A stretch of 64,000 nucleotides of DNA from JAEDHM01 sp964368645 (GTDB lineage: Bacteria; Bacillota; Clostridia; Christensenellales; CAG-1252): positions 44,155 through 108,154 of the forward strand of contig CAYJBY010000010.1 in assembly GCA_964368645.1 (NCBI GenBank), given 5' to 3'. The notes beneath the pieces are model-generated. The model ran no database searches, was not told the DNA's origin, and worked only from the letters and a program-made list of their open reading frames with translations. A program made the position numbers and the translations under genes. Positions 18,730-27,190 of this stretch are shown here, piece after piece. Position 1 is the stretch's first letter. Every line of letters starts with the position of its first letter.

Positions 18730-20894
18730 TGGTTTTTCTCCTTTATAAATTCGTATGCCTTCTCTTTGGGGAGAGCGGAACTCATCCAAAAGCCCTGTAT
18801 AATTACACAGCCCATTTGATGAAGTTTTGCCACCTGTTCGTCCGTTTCTACACCCTCGGCTATACAGCCCAAGCCCAAATCGCGGCAGATATTGACTATG
18901 TTTTTGACTATAGAATAACTTGCGTTGCTCTCCACTATGCCGTCGATAAAAGCCTTGTCGATTTTGATGGTGGAAATAGGCAACTGCTTCAAGTACAGCA
19001 TTGACGAATACGCCACGCCGAAGTCGTCAACGTGGGTGAATATTCCGTTGTTTTTCAGAATCGTCAGCTTGCGTATTACCTCGTCAAGAGAATAGATAAA
19101 CGTGCTTTCGACAATTTCGATATCAATGGAACCGGGTTTCAGTTTTCTGGCGTTGTAGGCGTTCAAAAAAGCGTCCACGAAGCCTAACTGCATCAGCTGT
19201 ATCGGAGATACGTTGATAGAAATGGACAAGCCGAGTTTTTGAGTCATTGTGGCGAAATCCATAGCTCTTTCGTAAATCAGCTTTCCAAGTTCGACTATCT
19301 GACCGTTCTTTTCGGCGGCGGCGATAAAGTCGAATACGTTGATTTCCTTAGAACGCTCTCCCACCAAACGCAAAAGAGCCTCAAATCCGATAACCTTTTT
19401 TTGCACTATATCGTACTGGGGCTGGAACCAAACGTCCACCGCTCCCGAGGTCATCATATCGATAATACCTTCCTTGGTAGCCAAGTCGTGTTTTTTGGCG
19501 TCAAGCACCGCCGAGCGCAGTATGTAAAAATGTATCTGCGGATTATCGCCTGCGTTTTTGACTGCTCTCTCGCCAGCGATTCGTACGGCCTCGTAGGGCG
19601 TCTCCGCATTGGCGGCGTCTAACAAAACTATGCCGATACGGGTATCGATTTGGAGCATATTATCGTCAATGGACACGGGGCGCGAAAGCTCCGCTGATAT
19701 GTTGACTATTTCTTTCAGCAATCCGTCGCGCTTTGCCTTGTCGTCAATAATGCAAGCCACGTTATCCGTGCTTAGAGCGCAAAGCTCACCGTAATCGGCA
19801 AACATCTCGCGGAGTTTTTTCACAAACAAATTAGTGCCGCGGCTTACGTTTTCCTCGCCGAACAAAATCTTATAATAATCGATATTGCGAACGCGTATCT
19901 GAACGAAAAGGCTCTCCGTGAAGTTGCCGCGTTTTTGCAGTTGCTTCCATTTTGCAATTAACTCGTCCTCTTTCCACAAGCCTGTTTCGGGCTGTTTTCT
20001 AAGCATCAGCTTGATAGCGTCGTAATCGTCAAGCATAAAGGTCATATCCGAGCCGACCAGCTTATAGCCCAGTCTAGAGGTAACTGCGGAAAAAACCACC
20101 TGTTTAACCACGCCCTCACGGTTGGGTATCCTGCAAATCAAGGGAGAACCACTTTCCAGTGCTTCCAAAAGAGAAAGCTCCTTGTTGGCATATACGTCGT
20201 TAATACTTTTGACCTCGAATTGCGCCTTAAATAGGCTGTTAGCGGTAATCACCGAGCCGTTGCCGTACATTGTAACAACATAGTTGTTAATAGGCTTGAC
20301 TCTGGGCAAATACTCGTTACGGTTGCGGTAGATAACGGAAAGCGCGAAACCGCAGGCAAGCACTATGCAAACCACCAGCACACATTCCAAAACCGTCATT
20401 ATCAGCTGAGTGGAAAATAGCTTTTGGTGAGCCGAATAGGATATAACGGTCGCAATCCTTTCCGTACCGTTTTTTACGGTGGGAGCGAATATTAATAGCT
20501 GACGTTCGCCGTTAATCTCAACGTCAAGAACACTGCCGTTCTCAGCAGTAAAGGAGCTGACTGCCGCGTCACCCAAGGAACTGACAAAATCCTTTGCATA
20601 GCCCTCGGAGGTAGCGTAAATCAACGCGCCGTCGTTGGTAAGCACCAATATATCGTCGAATTGATATTTTTGCGCACTATTGACGGCTTGAGAATAATCG
20701 TCCTTTGTATGAGCGGTATTGCTTAATTGCCCTTGAGTATAATCGCGGATAGTTATCGCGGTGTCCAGATAAAGGCTTTCGTAACGGTTTTCGATGGCGC
20801 GGTAGCTTAAAATACTGTAACCGACGCATACCGCGGCAACAGCAAGTACCAGAATTATCAGCGCACCGGCTACCTTTACCTTAAAATTGTACAA
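18726..20894 (-). CDS. Membrane c-di-GMP phosphodiesterase with sensor, dead GGDEF and intact EAL (722 aa)
   Basis: Residues about 7-28 and 168-190 are membrane helices flanking an extracytoplasmic sensor of about 140 residues. A GGDEF-like domain (about 290-450) has lost its signature (STDNVACII where GGDEF is expected). The EAL domain (about 480-715) keeps the catalytic set: FEALLRL, NVSPIQL, IEIVEST, HVDDFGVAYSS, IKIDKAF, AEGVETD and QGFW. It should therefore degrade c-di-GMP to pGpG in response to an external cue. The start is TTG at 20894, supported by GGGAGG 6 nt upstream; no ATG is better placed. It is coupled by ATGA overlap to the degenerate EAL gene and lies just upstream of the riboswitch-controlled operon it probably regulates. 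Confidence 0.9.
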   Translation of the reverse strand: MYNFKVKVAGALIILVLAVAAVCVGYSILSYRAIENRYESLYLDTAITIRDYTQGQLSNTAHTKDDYSQAVNSAQKYQFDDILVLTNDGALIYATSEGYAKDFVSSLGDAAVSSFTAENGSVLDVEINGERQLLIFAPTVKNGTERIATVISYSAHQKLFSTQLIMTVLECVLVVCIVLACGFALSVIYRNRNEYLPRVKPINNYVVTMYGNGSVITANSLFKAQFEVKSINDVYANKELSLLEALESGSPLICRIPNREGVVKQVVFSAVTSRLGYKLVGSDMTFMLDDYDAIKLMLRKQPETGLWKEDELIAKWKQLQKRGNFTESLFVQIRVRNIDYYKILFGEENVSRGTNLFVKKLREMFADYGELCALSTDNVACIIDDKAKRDGLLKEIVNISAELSRPVSIDDNMLQIDTRIGIVLLDAANAETPYEAVRIAGERAVKNAGDNPQIHFYILRSAVLDAKKHDLATKEGIIDMMTSGAVDVWFQPQYDIVQKKVIGFEALLRLVGERSKEINVFDFIAAAEKNGQIVELGKLIYERAMDFATMTQKLGLSISINVSPIQLMQLGFVDAFLNAYNARKLKPGSIDIEIVESTFIYSLDEVIRKLTILKNNGIFTHVDDFGVAYSSMLYLKQLPISTIKIDKAFIDGIVESNASYSIVKNIVNICRDLGLGCIAEGVETDEQVAKLHQMGCVIIQGFWMSSALPKEKAYEFIKEKNQ

Positions 20895-21003
20895 CCTTTA
20901 CCTCCCGTTTTCTTCCGCAGTCTGCGGCGAGTAATCAATTTCCGTTCTCAGCGAAGTTAAATATGAGTAATAATCACTAGGCTCTATCCATAGTTACGAA
21001 TAA

Positions 21004-21981
21004 CTATTCTTCCGAGTTGTCTTTACCGTTTTTCTCGTTGTCTTTAACGCTGTATGCGTTGTTTTCAACGCTGTCTGCGTTATTTTGAACGCTTTCCTCG
21101 TCCGCGGTTTTACCGTTTTCAAACGCCGAGCCATCGACTTCTTTATCGGCAACGGCTTGACTCGTTACAGAGTTATCCGCCGTCGTTTTGTCCGCGGTCG
21201 TTTTGTCACAAATAACACTATAAATAGAATCACTATCGGTAATGCTATTATCTGCGGTGCCTTTCGCTGTCGTATTAGCCAACGCAACGCCGTCTAACCC
21301 CTCTTTCTCTGCTTGAGGAGTCGCTTCCGTTAATCCTCGCTCGCGCATAATTTCACGGCGAAGCTCCTCTCTTAAGGCGGCTTCGTCCGACTTTTGAGTA
21401 GGCTTGCTATCCGTTTCATCGCTTTCCTGCGTAAGCGCACCCTTGCGTTTTATAACCGCAATACGCACCACTTCGGAAGCCGCTATCGCCACGATTGCCA
21501 GCATCAGCACTGCGAAAATTATGTTTTTATACTTGACCGTAAACGCCATAAAGCCGCTTATCGCTCCGCTGACCTTTTTAACCACGCCTATGAACTTAGT
21601 CGCTGGATAGGGATCAACCGTCGCTCCCGTCTTTATGCCGCTGGTTTTGAAACTTCCGTCGGCGTTAATACCGACCACTCTATGGACTACGGTGTTCCCC
21701 TTTAGCATCGGATCCGAGGACACAAAAACTATGTCGTCGCCCACCTTAATATCCTCGGTAGAAGTTTTTTTGGCTATAACTACGTCGTCCACGTTAATTT
21801 CGGGTGTCATACTGTCCGTCACCACTACGTGAAGGGAATATCCGAAAAACGAAACCGTCTTCCCTGCGAAAAGCGTAGCCGTAACGTAGGCTAACAGCGC
21901 AACACAGCATATCGCGAAGGCTATGCAAAAAAAGGTTATTGCACGTGAAACGTACCGTGTAAATTCTTTCTTAGTCGTCAT
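21004..21981 (-). CDS. sipW: SipW-type signal peptidase I with acidic repetitive tail (325 aa)
   Basis: Two membrane helices (about 14-39 and 154-171) flank the catalytic region. VTDSMTPEI carries the nucleophile Ser57. NTVVHRVVG has His100 where bacterial type I peptidases have Lys, which marks the ER/SipW (S26B) branch; Asp123 is a candidate third residue. SipW enzymes process TasA-like matrix proteins in Bacillus, which fits the SipW-cognate signals on the neighbouring large proteins. The C-terminal third (about 185-325) is an unusual Asp/Lys/Thr/Asn-rich tail with short repeats such as DKTTADKTTADNS, absent from ordinary SipW. The ATG overlaps the stop of the upstream coiled-coil ORF by 11 bp. 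Confidence 0.9.
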   Translation of the reverse strand: MTTKKEFTRYVSRAITFFCIAFAICCVALLAYVTATLFAGKTVSFFGYSLHVVVTDSMTPEINVDDVVIAKKTSTEDIKVGDDIVFVSSDPMLKGNTVVHRVVGINADGSFKTSGIKTGATVDPYPATKFIGVVKKVSGAISGFMAFTVKYKNIIFAVLMLAIVAIAASEVVRIAVIKRKGALTQESDETDSKPTQKSDEAALREELRREIMRERGLTEATPQAEKEGLDGVALANTTAKGTADNSITDSDSIYSVICDKTTADKTTADNSVTSQAVADKEVDGSAFENGKTADEESVQNNADSVENNAYSVKDNEKNGKDNSEE

Positions 21982-22228
21982 TGGGCTTGTACCCTCTGGG
22001 ACGGAATACGCGCGGTTTTTTCTTTTCCCGTTCCTTTTCCGCTTTCAGCCGAGCCGCTTCCTTAGCTCTCTCCTTTTCGGCAAGAGCTTTTTTCTTCGCT
22101 CTTTCGGCTTCTGCCTTTGCCTTAGCAAGCTCCGCCTCTTTTTTCTTGGCGGCTAAAGCCTTTTCCTTTGCCTTGGCTCTTTCCTTAGCTTTTTGAAGAC
22201 GAGCCTTCTCCGCGGCTTTTTGTTTCAA
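21971..22228 (-). CDS. Lys/Ala/Glu-rich coiled-coil ORF, probably missing its 5' end
   Basis: The frame encodes an almost unbroken charged helix of KAKAEAERAKKK type, ending in a basic tail KPRVFRPRGYKPNDD. There is no membrane segment in what is present. The TTG at 22228 is only a nominal start with no ribosome-binding site; the same frame stays open, still coiled-coil in character, to about 22316 and stops at TAG 22337-22339 inside the opposing GGDEF gene. The 3' end overlaps sipW by 11 bp, so it belongs to that operon. TolA-like low-complexity helices of this kind often form tails or linkers of envelope proteins. I judge it real but truncated; see the finding on the junction. Confidence 0.5.
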   Translation of the reverse strand: MKQKAAEKARLQKAKERAKAKEKALAAKKKEAELAKAKAEAERAKKKALAEKERAKEAARLKAEKEREKKKPRVFRPRGYKPNDD

Positions 22229-22327
22229 CTTGTCGGCGGCGGCTTTTAACTTTTCCTTTTCGGCCTGCGCCTTTGCCTTTGCCTTTTCACGCTCTGCGGC
22301 GGCTTTTTTCTGCGCCGCTCTTCCTAC

Positions 22328-22828
22328 GTGGATAAGCTAACCGGAGCCTTGAGCCGTAACGCTATGTCCGATTATACCAAAATCTTACAGGACGACGACA
22401 ACGTGAAAACCGTATCTGTCATTATGTACGACTTGGATAATTTCAAAAAATATAACGACACCTATTACCACGCGCAGGGTGACGTAGCACTTAAAAAAGC
22501 GTCCGAGGCGGTTATGAACGCTTTGGACTCCAGAACCAAATATCTGTTTAGATTCGGCGGCGAGGAGTTCTTGATTTTTGCCGTCAACTGCTCCGACGAC
22601 GAGCTGTTGGATATTGCCAGAGGCATTAAGCAATCGGTTTTCGACGCTTACGTTTCCCGTGACGACCAGACCGCTTTCGACCGCATTACGATTTCCGCAG
22701 GCTGTGCGCGTTTGCAGGAAAAATCCTCGCTGTCCTCGGATTATATCACCCAAGCCGACGCTCAGCTTTATAACGCGAAAAAACACGGTCAAAACTGCGT
22801 TTCCTTTGACGACAAAATCTTCCGTTGA
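22328..22828 (+). CDS. GGDEF diguanylate cyclase domain, apparently 5'-truncated (166 aa)
   Basis: The product is a bare GGDEF domain: DKLTGALSRN at the start, MYDLDNFKKYND (metal-binding Asp), RFGGEEFLIF at residues 75-84 as an intact active site, and AQLYNAKKHGQN at the end. It should make c-di-GMP if expressed. The inhibitory RxxD site is lost (RTKY). The only start available is GTG 22328, which encodes the Val of the normal YVDKLTG motif; no ribosome-binding site precedes it, and the frame is open upstream only to 22250, where it runs antisense to the coiled-coil ORF. A sensor or membrane domain that usually precedes GGDEF is missing. Likely a fragment or a rearranged gene. Confidence 0.75.
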   Translation: MDKLTGALSRNAMSDYTKILQDDDNVKTVSVIMYDLDNFKKYNDTYYHAQGDVALKKASEAVMNALDSRTKYLFRFGGEEFLIFAVNCSDDELLDIARGIKQSVFDAYVSRDDQTAFDRITISAGCARLQEKSSLSSDYITQADAQLYNAKKHGQNCVSFDDKIFR

Positions 22829-22934
22829 TAGCTTATTTGCTTTTTTGATTACAATTGTACGTTAATCAAAATATCGCTTGCCAAGGTCAACCGCTCCGCA
22901 AGAAATAAAGCACATTTTACTTTTATAAAATGAT

Positions 22935-22974
22935 AAAAGCCCTGCGTTACAGATAGAGTAACGCAGGGCTTTTT
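22935..22974. terminator. Bidirectional intrinsic terminator
   Basis: AAAAGCCCTGCGTTAC and its reverse complement flank a 7-nt loop, with A- and T-runs on the two sides. It serves the convergent GGDEF (+) and RyR-like (-) genes. Confidence 0.9.
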
Positions 22975-23023
22975 GTTATGTTGTCTAATTATAATCACCG
23001 CTTTCCTTGCGGCAAATGAGCGG

Positions 23024-25174
23024 TTAATTCTTCCTTACTATCGACCAGCCCATCTTTTCCGCCGTTTCCATTATCGAATCCATAAACTGATAATCGTACT
23101 TAAAGGTGCTTAGCTCGGTTAATTTTTGCTCATAATCCGCAGAGTCCGCTTTTAACGTAGGATATGCCAAGGACACCAAGTGCTTATGGTAAGCGTCTAA
23201 CCCCTCCGCCGTGGTTAAACAAGCGTGCGTACGTTTTTCGTCGTTATCCTTTGTGAAGGCAGGTTCAAGAGTAACGCCGTCCTTCTTTAATCTCATAACG
23301 CAGGTTATTTCGCTCTTGGGATAAGGCACGTAACCGTGACACAAATAGGTAGCATTCCATCTCAAATGCTCTTGAAAAGCCAAGCTATCCCTAAGGTTGT
23401 ATATCGATTTTTCACCCAAATTGGTCTGTTCGTAACTCTCTGCAAATACGTTCGGTTGCTTGCCGTCCGAATAAACGTCGAAGAAATCCTGTTTTTTCAG
23501 CCTATTGTCAAGCTTCTTTGTTACAAGGTCAAGACCTATCAGGTTAAGCTTAACCCGAAGGTTGATGGCGGCGTAGATGTTGGAATACTTTTTGATAAGC
23601 GGCAGATTACGCCACTTGGTCATTTCCTCAGAATCTTCCGCTAAGTGTTTCGTTCCCTTTGAGAAGTACAGTCCGTTGTTTCCTGCCGCCATTACCGTCA
23701 GCTTTTCAGCCACTATGTAATCGTTGCAAAGAACCTCCTCGTTATCACCGAAAACAATGAGTCTTTTGTCGTTAAGCAATTCTTCCAGTTCGGGGTTCTT
23801 GTATTTAAGGCGGACAAAAATTCTGACGTTGTCAACATTATCCTCGGTGAGCTTTTCTAGAATTTTGGCGGCTATATCCAAGTTGTCAAAATCACTGCCG
23901 AAGGATACCATTATTTCCGTATAGGCACCTTTTTTCGATAATAATTCCGCCAGTTTGTTGTAAAAACTCTCCGATTCCACGTTTTCATTCCAAAATTCAG
24001 GCTTGGGAATATCGTAGGGCATATCAAAATAATCGGTAAGATCGCCCTGCTTGAAACGGTCGATACGTTTGATATAATGATTGAACCGTCTGCTGTCAAA
24101 CTTTCCGATTTTCTCCGTATCGGCGGCATAATAATCGACGTTAAAGGGTTTGACCTTATCGCCGTCGGCGGTTACGAGCTGATTATTCATAACCGACATT
24201 CTATAAAGCTCCTGATTGACTCTTCCAAAGCCAACGTACAATCTGTTAATCGATACGCCGTCGCGGACAACGCCCTTTTTATAATCCAAATGCTTATCGG
24301 TCAGTCCTGCGGTAATCGGGTGTTCCATCTCGAACCTACGCGCCAACAAAACGTATCGGTTAAAACAGCTTACGTCGCATTTGACGGCGGTGTTCTCCGT
24401 GTTTTCCAAAAGCTTTTCGTAGGTGTTTATCTGATTAAGGTCAATCTCGATACATAACTTTGTACAGCTTGCCATATCGGGATTTTGTTCGATAAACTGT
24501 CTATAAGCCTTAATAACCGCCGCTTTCTTGTCTTCCGAAACCTCAAAACAGACGAAATTGACGAAACCGACCTTTTTTCTGTGGAAGAATTTTTCCAGAT
24601 TATCCTCGTTGAACTGTCCGTTCACGAAGGGCATTCCCTTGTAATACTCCTCCGTCTTTTGTTTGGTCAAAACCTCATCACTCCAGAAAATCGAAGCGGA
24701 ATAGCTTTTGCGGTATGCACGTGCGCTTACCTCATCGGTTATAAGCACGTCGCATTTTTTCGCGACAAGCCTGTACAGCTTAAGGTCGTTGCCGATTTTC
24801 CTTGCAAAGAAGGAGCAGATAAAATTGAGAGAGGATAAGAGCGCGAGGACGTAGGCTATAACGTAAACCGTCGCAAACAAACACGACTTACCGTACAACT
24901 CGCTTACGTATTCGGATTTGATTTCCAATCCAAAGGAACGAATTGCCGCGGTTATGCTCGCCGCTACGTCGAAAAAATCCACGTTCGACTTAAGATACCC
25001 CAAAGCAAACAGGTAGATACTGAAAATAATTGCGAACGCAGGCGCAAAATACTGCCAGGTCTTGGAGGTTGGTAACGCGCCCTTTTTGATAACAAAAGCC
25101 GCAATCCATATTGCCAGTGCGATTTCCAATACCAGTATTATGCTTGAAAAAACTGTCACGTCGGTCATCGTCAT
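23024..25174 (-). CDS. Membrane protein with RyR-like C-terminal domain (716 aa)
   Basis: The N-terminus has about three membrane helices (about 7-27, 43-62, 99-122). A long cytoplasmic part follows, with two alternating alpha/beta segments that resemble Rossmann/RCK-type nucleotide folds (VGFVNFVCFEVSED; KCDVLITDE). Near residues 597-670, EHLRWNATYLCHGYVPYP and KRTHACLTT match the pattern of bacterial RyR-domain proteins (E-H-x-R-W, then R-T-H-x-x-L). The start is an ATG with AAGGAG. It stands alone between a terminator and an unusual repeat region, with no obvious operon partner. Function unknown; ion conductance control or sensing of a nucleotide ligand are possible. The RyR assignment is by eye. 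Confidence 0.7.
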   Translation of the reverse strand: MTMTDVTVFSSIILVLEIALAIWIAAFVIKKGALPTSKTWQYFAPAFAIIFSIYLFALGYLKSNVDFFDVAASITAAIRSFGLEIKSEYVSELYGKSCLFATVYVIAYVLALLSSLNFICSFFARKIGNDLKLYRLVAKKCDVLITDEVSARAYRKSYSASIFWSDEVLTKQKTEEYYKGMPFVNGQFNEDNLEKFFHRKKVGFVNFVCFEVSEDKKAAVIKAYRQFIEQNPDMASCTKLCIEIDLNQINTYEKLLENTENTAVKCDVSCFNRYVLLARRFEMEHPITAGLTDKHLDYKKGVVRDGVSINRLYVGFGRVNQELYRMSVMNNQLVTADGDKVKPFNVDYYAADTEKIGKFDSRRFNHYIKRIDRFKQGDLTDYFDMPYDIPKPEFWNENVESESFYNKLAELLSKKGAYTEIMVSFGSDFDNLDIAAKILEKLTEDNVDNVRIFVRLKYKNPELEELLNDKRLIVFGDNEEVLCNDYIVAEKLTVMAAGNNGLYFSKGTKHLAEDSEEMTKWRNLPLIKKYSNIYAAINLRVKLNLIGLDLVTKKLDNRLKKQDFFDVYSDGKQPNVFAESYEQTNLGEKSIYNLRDSLAFQEHLRWNATYLCHGYVPYPKSEITCVMRLKKDGVTLEPAFTKDNDEKRTHACLTTAEGLDAYHKHLVSLAYPTLKADSADYEQKLTELSTFKYDYQFMDSIMETAEKMGWSIVRKN

Positions 25175-25313
25175 ATAATTACTCCTTAGTTAATTGTGCT
25201 TTTTTCTCTTGTGCGTAATGCAGTCGGTTAGCTTTCGCTTGCTGTGATTAGTGCCGATACGCTCTTACTATCCGTTTAACTGCTCTGCTCCGTTATTTGC
25301 TCTACTTAAAAGT

Positions 25314-25369
25314 GGTACTCCGCTGTATCGTTGGTGAGGTACTTTGCGTTGGTACTTCGGGTTGGTACT
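25314..25369. repeat. Short GGTACT repeats in the intergenic region
   Basis: GGTACT occurs at 25314, 25338, 25351 and 25364, the last three spaced 13 bp and preceded by variants of GTT or GAG. It lies in the 240-bp gap upstream of the RyR-like gene's start and downstream of the CDF stop. No gene or hairpin terminator is seen in the gap. Confidence 0.45.
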
Positions 25370-25412
25370 CCACCGTGTCGTCCGTGTGCGATACCTTTCG
25401 CAATCTGTTACG

Positions 25413-26591
25413 TTATGCGTAATTCCTGTCAACCTCAAGCACGAAGTGATATTCCTTCTCCTCGTCCTTTAGCTTTTCCTGACATTTTTCTATTACGGTG
25501 GCTTCGGTTTCCTTGCTGTCGAACGGTATTACAACGTCGAATAGCAAGTTAGTGTGTTTGACGCCTATTACCACTCTGAAATCGTGCATCTCCAGTCCCA
25601 ATTCTCCGTGTACCACTCCGAAAACTATTCCGTGCAGTCTATTGACCTCGGGATCGTCTATGACGATAGGATCCATATGAATATTGAGAATTATCCCCAA
25701 GTCCTTGCGGAAATCTCTTTCTATTGTGTCCATAAGCTCGTGACTGAGCATTACGTCCACTTTTGCCGATACCTCTACGTGGACTATAACGAAACAGCTT
25801 GCCGCTCCGTAGTTATGTATCATTAGGTCGTGGATACCCAGTACGCCGGGGTATTCCATTATCTTATCCGTCAGTTTTTGGACAAAAGCCTTGTCGGGCG
25901 GTGTGCCCAACAGCGGATCGATGGTATCCTTAATGAGTTTGAGAGAGCTGATTATTATAAACAAAGATATGGCTATACCGAAACAGCCGTCCAAATTAAG
26001 GTTCCAGATATGCAGTATCGCCGTGGAAAGAAGCGCGGCTACGGTACTGATTATATCGTTACGGCTGTCGTCGCCGCTTGCCTTCAAAGCCTCCGAATTG
26101 ATGGATTTGCCGAAGTCCTTATACAAGAGCATTTGCAAAATCTTCATCAGTATGGCGAAACCCAATACGACATAAGTGTACCAGCCGATACCTGTTGCGG
26201 ATACGTTGAGGATAGGCTCCTCAATTACCTTTATAACGGACTTGTAGCCCAGTAACAAGCCTATTGCGAACACCAAAAAGGCTACGATTAAGGCGGTTAT
26301 GTATTCATACCGCGCGTGACCGAAGGGGTGTTCCTTATCAGGTGCTTTTTGGGAAATCTTAAAACCGACTATTGTCACCACCGAGGAGCCTGCGTCCGAA
26401 AGGTTGTTAATCGCGTCCGCGATTATGGTAATACTGTTGCTGATTATGCCTACCAGCAGCTTAAAAGCCACCAGTACGGTGTTGGAAATAATACCTGCAA
26501 CGCCTGCAACGGTGCCGTAGGAGAATCTTACCGACGGGTTATCCACCTGCTCGTAATTCTTGATAAATGCTTTTTTAACTGTTTTGAACAT
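25413..26591 (-). CDS. Cation diffusion facilitator metal exporter (392 aa)
   Basis: Six membrane helices occupy residues about 28-225, followed by a cytoplasmic ferredoxin-like domain with an extra C-terminal extension. The metal site is carried by DAINNLSD in helix 2 and DDSRND in helix 5; the Asn/Asp ligands, rather than His/Asp, resemble Mn-type CDF proteins more than Zn exporters. It should export a divalent metal against a proton or cation gradient. Its ATG lies 4 nt after the GNAT stop with only a weak ribosome-binding site, so it is translated from the upstream message. Metal specificity is inferred from two motifs only. Confidence 0.88.
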   Translation of the reverse strand: MFKTVKKAFIKNYEQVDNPSVRFSYGTVAGVAGIISNTVLVAFKLLVGIISNSITIIADAINNLSDAGSSVVTIVGFKISQKAPDKEHPFGHARYEYITALIVAFLVFAIGLLLGYKSVIKVIEEPILNVSATGIGWYTYVVLGFAILMKILQMLLYKDFGKSINSEALKASGDDSRNDIISTVAALLSTAILHIWNLNLDGCFGIAISLFIIISSLKLIKDTIDPLLGTPPDKAFVQKLTDKIMEYPGVLGIHDLMIHNYGAASCFVIVHVEVSAKVDVMLSHELMDTIERDFRKDLGIILNIHMDPIVIDDPEVNRLHGIVFGVVHGELGLEMHDFRVVIGVKHTNLLFDVVIPFDSKETEATVIEKCQEKLKDEEKEYHFVLEVDRNYA

Positions 26592-26595
26592 AGCT

Positions 26596-27159
26596 TTATT
26601 CTGATAATTTTAACGCGAAGGTCATAGAACCTGCCAAACCGCCGATTAGCTTAAATCCGTATTTGTTATAGAAATTTTTTCCTTTTTCGTTGCCTGCGCC
26701 CATCATTAGATATACTCCGTTGACGTTAAGCTCCTTAAGTCTGGCGCATAGGGCGTCAATCAGCCGTCTGCCTACGCCCTGCCTTTGATAGCCGTCCAAA
26801 ATATCTATGTGCAGGTGTGCGGAATAATGCCTTGCATAGCTCCTCTGAACGATAAGCCCAAGTCTGCCGATTACGCCGTGAAGGAAGTTGATTCGCGCCG
26901 CTTGCTTAAGGTAAGGCTTGTAGTCCTTAGCGAACCGCTTAAAATTCGGAGCGCAGATAACGTAACCGATTGCCTCGTCGTTATCGTCAACGGCAACAAA
27001 GCAGGTGCTTTGCTCGTTCTCCGTATAGTAATCGTTGTAAAGCAAACACAACAGTTTGCGAACGCTTTCCTTGCTCACGTCGTAGCCGTTGGCTGTTTCA
27101 GCGCAGATTTTTCTGCAATTTTCCTTGTCCTTAGCCTGATATGGTCTGATATTAATCAT
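26596..27159 (-). CDS. GNAT-family N-acetyltransferase (187 aa)
   Basis: The single domain has the GNAT core. The acetyl-CoA-binding motif A reads HLHIDILDGYQRQGVGRRLIDAL with Q-x-x-G-V-G-R at about residues 130-136; a C-terminal NFYNKYGFKLIGG segment is also typical. The substrate cannot be deduced. It lies 31 nt downstream of the ABC gene and 4 nt upstream of the CDF gene, so it is probably part of the same minus-strand transcript. Confidence 0.9.
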   Translation of the reverse strand: MINIRPYQAKDKENCRKICAETANGYDVSKESVRKLLCLLYNDYYTENEQSTCFVAVDDNDEAIGYVICAPNFKRFAKDYKPYLKQAARINFLHGVIGRLGLIVQRSYARHYSAHLHIDILDGYQRQGVGRRLIDALCARLKELNVNGVYLMMGAGNEKGKNFYNKYGFKLIGGLAGSMTFALKLSE

Positions 27160-27190
27160 AATCGCTTATTCCTTTTGCCCGACAATAGGG

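Noticed and set aside
18730..18789. 20-residue N-terminal extension of the degenerate EAL protein
   Set aside because: The downstream ATG has AAGGAG and an ATGA overlap; the longer start has neither.
22051..22330. Plus-strand 71-aa Phe/Ala/Ser-rich frame as a membrane protein
   Set aside because: It is the antisense image of a Lys/Ala/Glu coiled coil, which always reads as Phe/Ala/Leu/Ser-rich.
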